Assembly: GCA_038521865.1 (NCBI GenBank)
Contig: JBCBKO010000006.1
Location: 143,701 to 207,700, forward strand
Length of the DNA stretch: 64,000 bases
DNA from: CALBPI01 sp038521865
GTDB taxonomy: Bacteria; Pseudomonadota; Gammaproteobacteria; Steroidobacterales; Woeseiaceae
Reading direction: 5' to 3'
Both the position numbers and the translations under genes were made by a program. Positions 61,852 to 64,000 of this stretch are shown in pieces; the stretch's first letter is position 1; each line of letters begins with the position of its first letter. The notes beneath the pieces are model-generated. The model saw only the letters and a program-made list of their open reading frames with translations. It ran no database searches and was not told the DNA's origin.

Positions 61852-63237
61852 ATGCACTTCGACAGCATCCAACAAATCTCGGAACGTCTTCGCAACGGCG
61901 AGACAACATCGCTCGCATTGACCGAGCATTTGCTCGAGCGAATCGCAAAATTCGATGACGATTTGAACGCGTACATCACCGTCACGACAGACACGGCAAT
62001 AGAGGCAGCGGAAACAGCCGACGCGGAGCGCGCCGCAGGAAGTGATCGAGGACCACTGCACGGCATTCCTATCGCGGTTAAGGATTTGTGCGCAACAGCA
62101 GGCATTCGAACGACTGCCGGATCGAAACTCTACGAGAACTGGATACCTGATGCGGACGCGACGGTGGTACGCCGACTGCGTGATGCAGGTGCTGTGCTAC
62201 TCGGCAAAACGGGTATGCACGAACTCGCCTACGGGATGACGAGTGATAACGCCTTCTTCGGCACTATCCGTAACCCGTGGGATAACACGCGAACACCCGG
62301 TGGTTCGAGCGGTGGATCCGCGGCAGCCGTGGCCGCAGGACTTGCTTATGGCGCCATCGGCACAGACACCGGATGCTCGATTCGCCAGCCTGCACATTGC
62401 TGCGGCATTGTTGGCTTCAAGCCAACCTTCGGCGTCGTCAGCAAAGCTGGCGTTGTTCCGTTGTGCTGGTCCATGGATCACGTTGGCCCCATGACGCGAA
62501 CGGTCAAGGACGCCGCATTGATGTTTGCAGCGATCGCTGGATACGATTCTGCGGATCCTTGGTCGGTTGCACTATCCAACGACGTTGACCTAGGTGATTT
62601 AGAACCTGCCAGCCTGACAGGAATGCGGCTTGGTGTGGTCCGACGCCATTTCTTCGAAGGCAATCATGAGGTGGTCCGCATCGTCGATCAGGCGATCGAT
62701 CAGTTGGTCGCGCTCGGCGCGACGGTCGTACCGCTAGACGTTCCTGATATCGATGTTGCATACGCTGCGTGTCGTCGCGTGTTCCTGGAGGCAGCGGCAC
62801 TGCATGCTGAGGATCTCATCGAAAGACCCGAAGCCTTCAGCGATGCAGTCAGGCCGAAACTCATCGCGGCCGGTCGAATCAGCGGCGAGGACTACGCTCG
62901 AGACCAGAACTATCGCCAAGCATTTCGCGTGCGTATGGACGCGCTAGTGCACAAATGCGATGTTCTGGTGACGCCAACGGCCTGCGTGCCCACACCAAAG
63001 ATCAATGCGATCGGTGACGACTATCTCCGCCTGTCACCGCACAACACCAATATTTCGGATTTTACCGGACAGCCGTCCATCAGCCTGCCATGCGGCTACG
63101 ATGACAAGGGTATGCCAATCGGCATAATGCTGACCGGACGCCGACTCGACGATTGGCGATTGTTGTCGCAAGCAGAGGCGGTTGAAGGCGCACTTGGAAA
63201 GTCTAAGCATCCGCCGGGATTCTCGACCGACGCGTGA
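61852..63237 (+). CDS. Amidase signature (AS) family hydrolase
   Basis: This 461-residue enzyme has the AS catalytic triad Ser-cisSer-Lys: Lys in 'PIAVKDLCA', cis-Ser in 'GGSSGGSAAAVAAGLA', and the nucleophile Ser in 'DTGCSIRQPA'. Most relatives have DTGGSIR; here the Gly before the nucleophile is Cys. It may hydrolyse amides or be a GatA-like relative, but no gatB or gatC lies nearby. It follows the DUF1624 gene by 5 nt and may be co-transcribed. Confidence 0.9.
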   Translation: MHFDSIQQISERLRNGETTSLALTEHLLERIAKFDDDLNAYITVTTDTAIEAAETADAERAAGSDRGPLHGIPIAVKDLCATAGIRTTAGSKLYENWIPDADATVVRRLRDAGAVLLGKTGMHELAYGMTSDNAFFGTIRNPWDNTRTPGGSSGGSAAAVAAGLAYGAIGTDTGCSIRQPAHCCGIVGFKPTFGVVSKAGVVPLCWSMDHVGPMTRTVKDAALMFAAIAGYDSADPWSVALSNDVDLGDLEPASLTGMRLGVVRRHFFEGNHEVVRIVDQAIDQLVALGATVVPLDVPDIDVAYAACRRVFLEAAALHAEDLIERPEAFSDAVRPKLIAAGRISGEDYARDQNYRQAFRVRMDALVHKCDVLVTPTACVPTPKINAIGDDYLRLSPHNTNISDFTGQPSISLPCGYDDKGMPIGIMLTGRRLDDWRLLSQAEAVEGALGKSKHPPGFSTDA

Positions 63238-63250
63238 CAAGTCTCGTAAC

Positions 63251-63530
63251 CTAGGTCACGGCGAATATATCTGCGTCATTCGCAAAGCTCTTGAATTCGA
63301 GCGCGTTACCGGAAGGATCGTGAAAGAACATGGTGGCCTGTTCACCGACTTGCCCCTCGAACCGCACTTTGGGTTCGATGATGAATTGCACGCCGGCTGC
63401 ACCCATTCGATCTGCAAGCTCGCGCCAATCCGACGGTTTGAGGATGACGCCAAAATGGCTGGCAGGTACGTGGTCCGAATCCACATCGTTGTGATGGTCT
63501 GAAACCTCATTCGCATTGAACCGCTCCCGT
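63251..63530 (-). pseudogene. VOC/glyoxalase-family gene truncated by an insertion
   Basis: The reading frame encodes the C-terminal part of a VOC protein: 'HFGVILKPSDWRELADRM', 'FIIEPKVRFEGQVGEQATMFFHDPSGNALEFKSF', about 75-90 residues. Upstream codons continue in frame ('ERFNANEVSDHHND') up to the insertion-sequence end near 63531. The N-terminal half, including one metal ligand, is missing. The fragment probably cannot fold as a functional VOC enzyme. It is convergent with the amidase. Confidence 0.8.
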
Positions 63531-64000
63531 TGCTCTAGACACTGATCAGCCGTTTTTCGAATCTGTTTTCATACTCTACCGGCGAGAGCAAATTATTGAA
63601 ACTGTGTCGCCGTTTACTGTTGTAGAACATTTCGATGTAATCGACGACATCAGCTCTTGCCTGATCGCGGGTCGAGTACACATGTCGTTTGATGCGCTCG
63701 CGTTTGAGCAATTGGAAGAAGCTCTCCGCGACAGCATTGTCATGGCAGTTGCCACGCCGACTCATACTCGCCTGCATGTTGTTAGCCTGCAGAAAGTGTT
63801 GCCAGTCGTGGCTTGTATATTGACTGCCTTGGTCGGAGTGAACGGTGACAGTGCTGCGTGGCTTACGCCGCCACACGGCCATCAGTAACGCATCCAGTAC
63901 CAGCTCTTTTTTGATACGCTGCTGCAACGACCAACCGACGACCCGGCGAGAGTACAGATCGACGACGACGGCCAGGTAAAGCCAACCCTCATGCGTCTTG
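63531..64000 (-). mobile_element. IS3-family insertion sequence, partial
   Basis: The element begins near 63531 (TGCTCTAGACACTG) and contains the transposase gene. It interrupts the VOC gene. The right end, the second open reading frame and target duplication are outside the window. The exact left boundary is estimated from the break in VOC coding and the transposase stop. Confidence 0.8.
63535..64000 (-). CDS. IS3-family transposase OrfB, C-terminal part
   Basis: This DDE transposase is visible for about 154 residues and continues beyond the window. The first Asp is in 'LAVVVDLYSRRVVGW', the second in 'TVHSDQGSQYTS', and the Glu in 'GNCHDNAVAESFF', the complete catalytic triad. The C-terminal 'YIEMFYNSKRRHSFNNLLSPVEYE' is typical of IS3-family OrfB. 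The stop is at 63535-63537. It is probably intact, but the N-terminal part and OrfA cannot be seen. Confidence 0.93.
   Translation of the reverse strand, partial: KTHEGWLYLAVVVDLYSRRVVGWSLQQRIKKELVLDALLMAVWRRKPRSTVTVHSDQGSQYTSHDWQHFLQANNMQASMSRRGNCHDNAVAESFFQLLKRERIKRHVYSTRDQARADVVDYIEMFYNSKRRHSFNNLLSPVEYENRFEKRLISV

Overview
The window is a contiguous stretch of chromosome from a motile, aerobic to microaerobic gammaproteobacterium. The evidence is the FleQ/FlrA-type master regulator, the flgBCDEFGHIJKL-fliC-flaG-fliDST gene order, sigma-54 and sigma-28 class flagellar promoters, an FNR/ANR-type regulator next to a ccoNOQP-ccoGHIS cluster, and many GGDEF/EAL proteins. Moderate GC content, TPR/FlgO-domain proteins and a caspase lipoprotein would suit a marine lineage such as Woeseiales or Chromatiales-like bacteria, but that placement is a guess. 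No rRNA, tRNA or CRISPR array was seen.

Layout. (1) 1-17.8 kb is a flagellar island. On the minus strand lie fleQ, fliT, fliS, fliD, flaG, fliC, flgL and flgK back to flgB. On the plus strand lie flgA, flgM and flgN. Divergent sigma-54 promoters sit between flgB and flgA, and sigma-28 promoters precede fliC and flgM. A small CsrA-family protein with an RsmN-like insertion closes the block. (2) 18-24.7 kb is a c-di-GMP/phosphorelay island: a kinase without its phosphoacceptor histidine, a REC-GGDEF-degenerate EAL protein, a divergent HATPase-REC-REC-HPt protein without a HisKA domain, and an intact REC-PAS-GGDEF-EAL protein. (3) 24.7-36.7 kb holds an aromatic/aspartate aminotransferase, an FNR/ANR regulator, a HemN-like radical SAM protein, and the complete cbb3 oxidase structural and assembly cluster. 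That cluster includes three genes under 60 codons (ccoQ, ccoH, ccoS). An FNR box is correctly placed in front of ccoN.

(4) 36.8-44 kb holds a PAS-EAL phosphodiesterase, a Frag1/DRAM-like membrane protein, an arsR-carbonic anhydrase-SulP (bicarbonate transporter-like) operon with a 12-2-12 operator and a strong terminator, a DUF2490 outer membrane protein and an acyltransferase. (5) 44-57.7 kb is a signalling block: a CheB-CheR-PAS-histidine kinase fusion with a single-domain response regulator, a cadherin-like autotransporter, a caspase-domain lipoprotein, a transmembrane Ser/Thr kinase, a methyltransferase and a FlgO/TPR protein. (6) 57.7-64 kb holds a small conserved-looking protein, folE2, a porin, a DUF1624 acetyltransferase-like membrane protein, an amidase, and a VOC-family gene truncated by an IS3-family element that runs off the right edge.

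How it fits together. Flagellar regulation (FleQ, sigma-54, sigma-28/FlgM, CsrA) sits next to several c-di-GMP enzymes, as expected for a motile-sessile switch. FNR couples oxygen to the cbb3 oxidase. Carbonic anhydrase and SulP probably form a small inorganic carbon unit under an ArsR-type repressor. The least conventional parts are the phosphorelay island built from incomplete kinases (18-24.7 kb), the RsmN-like CsrA, the degenerate HemN, and the kinase/caspase pair.
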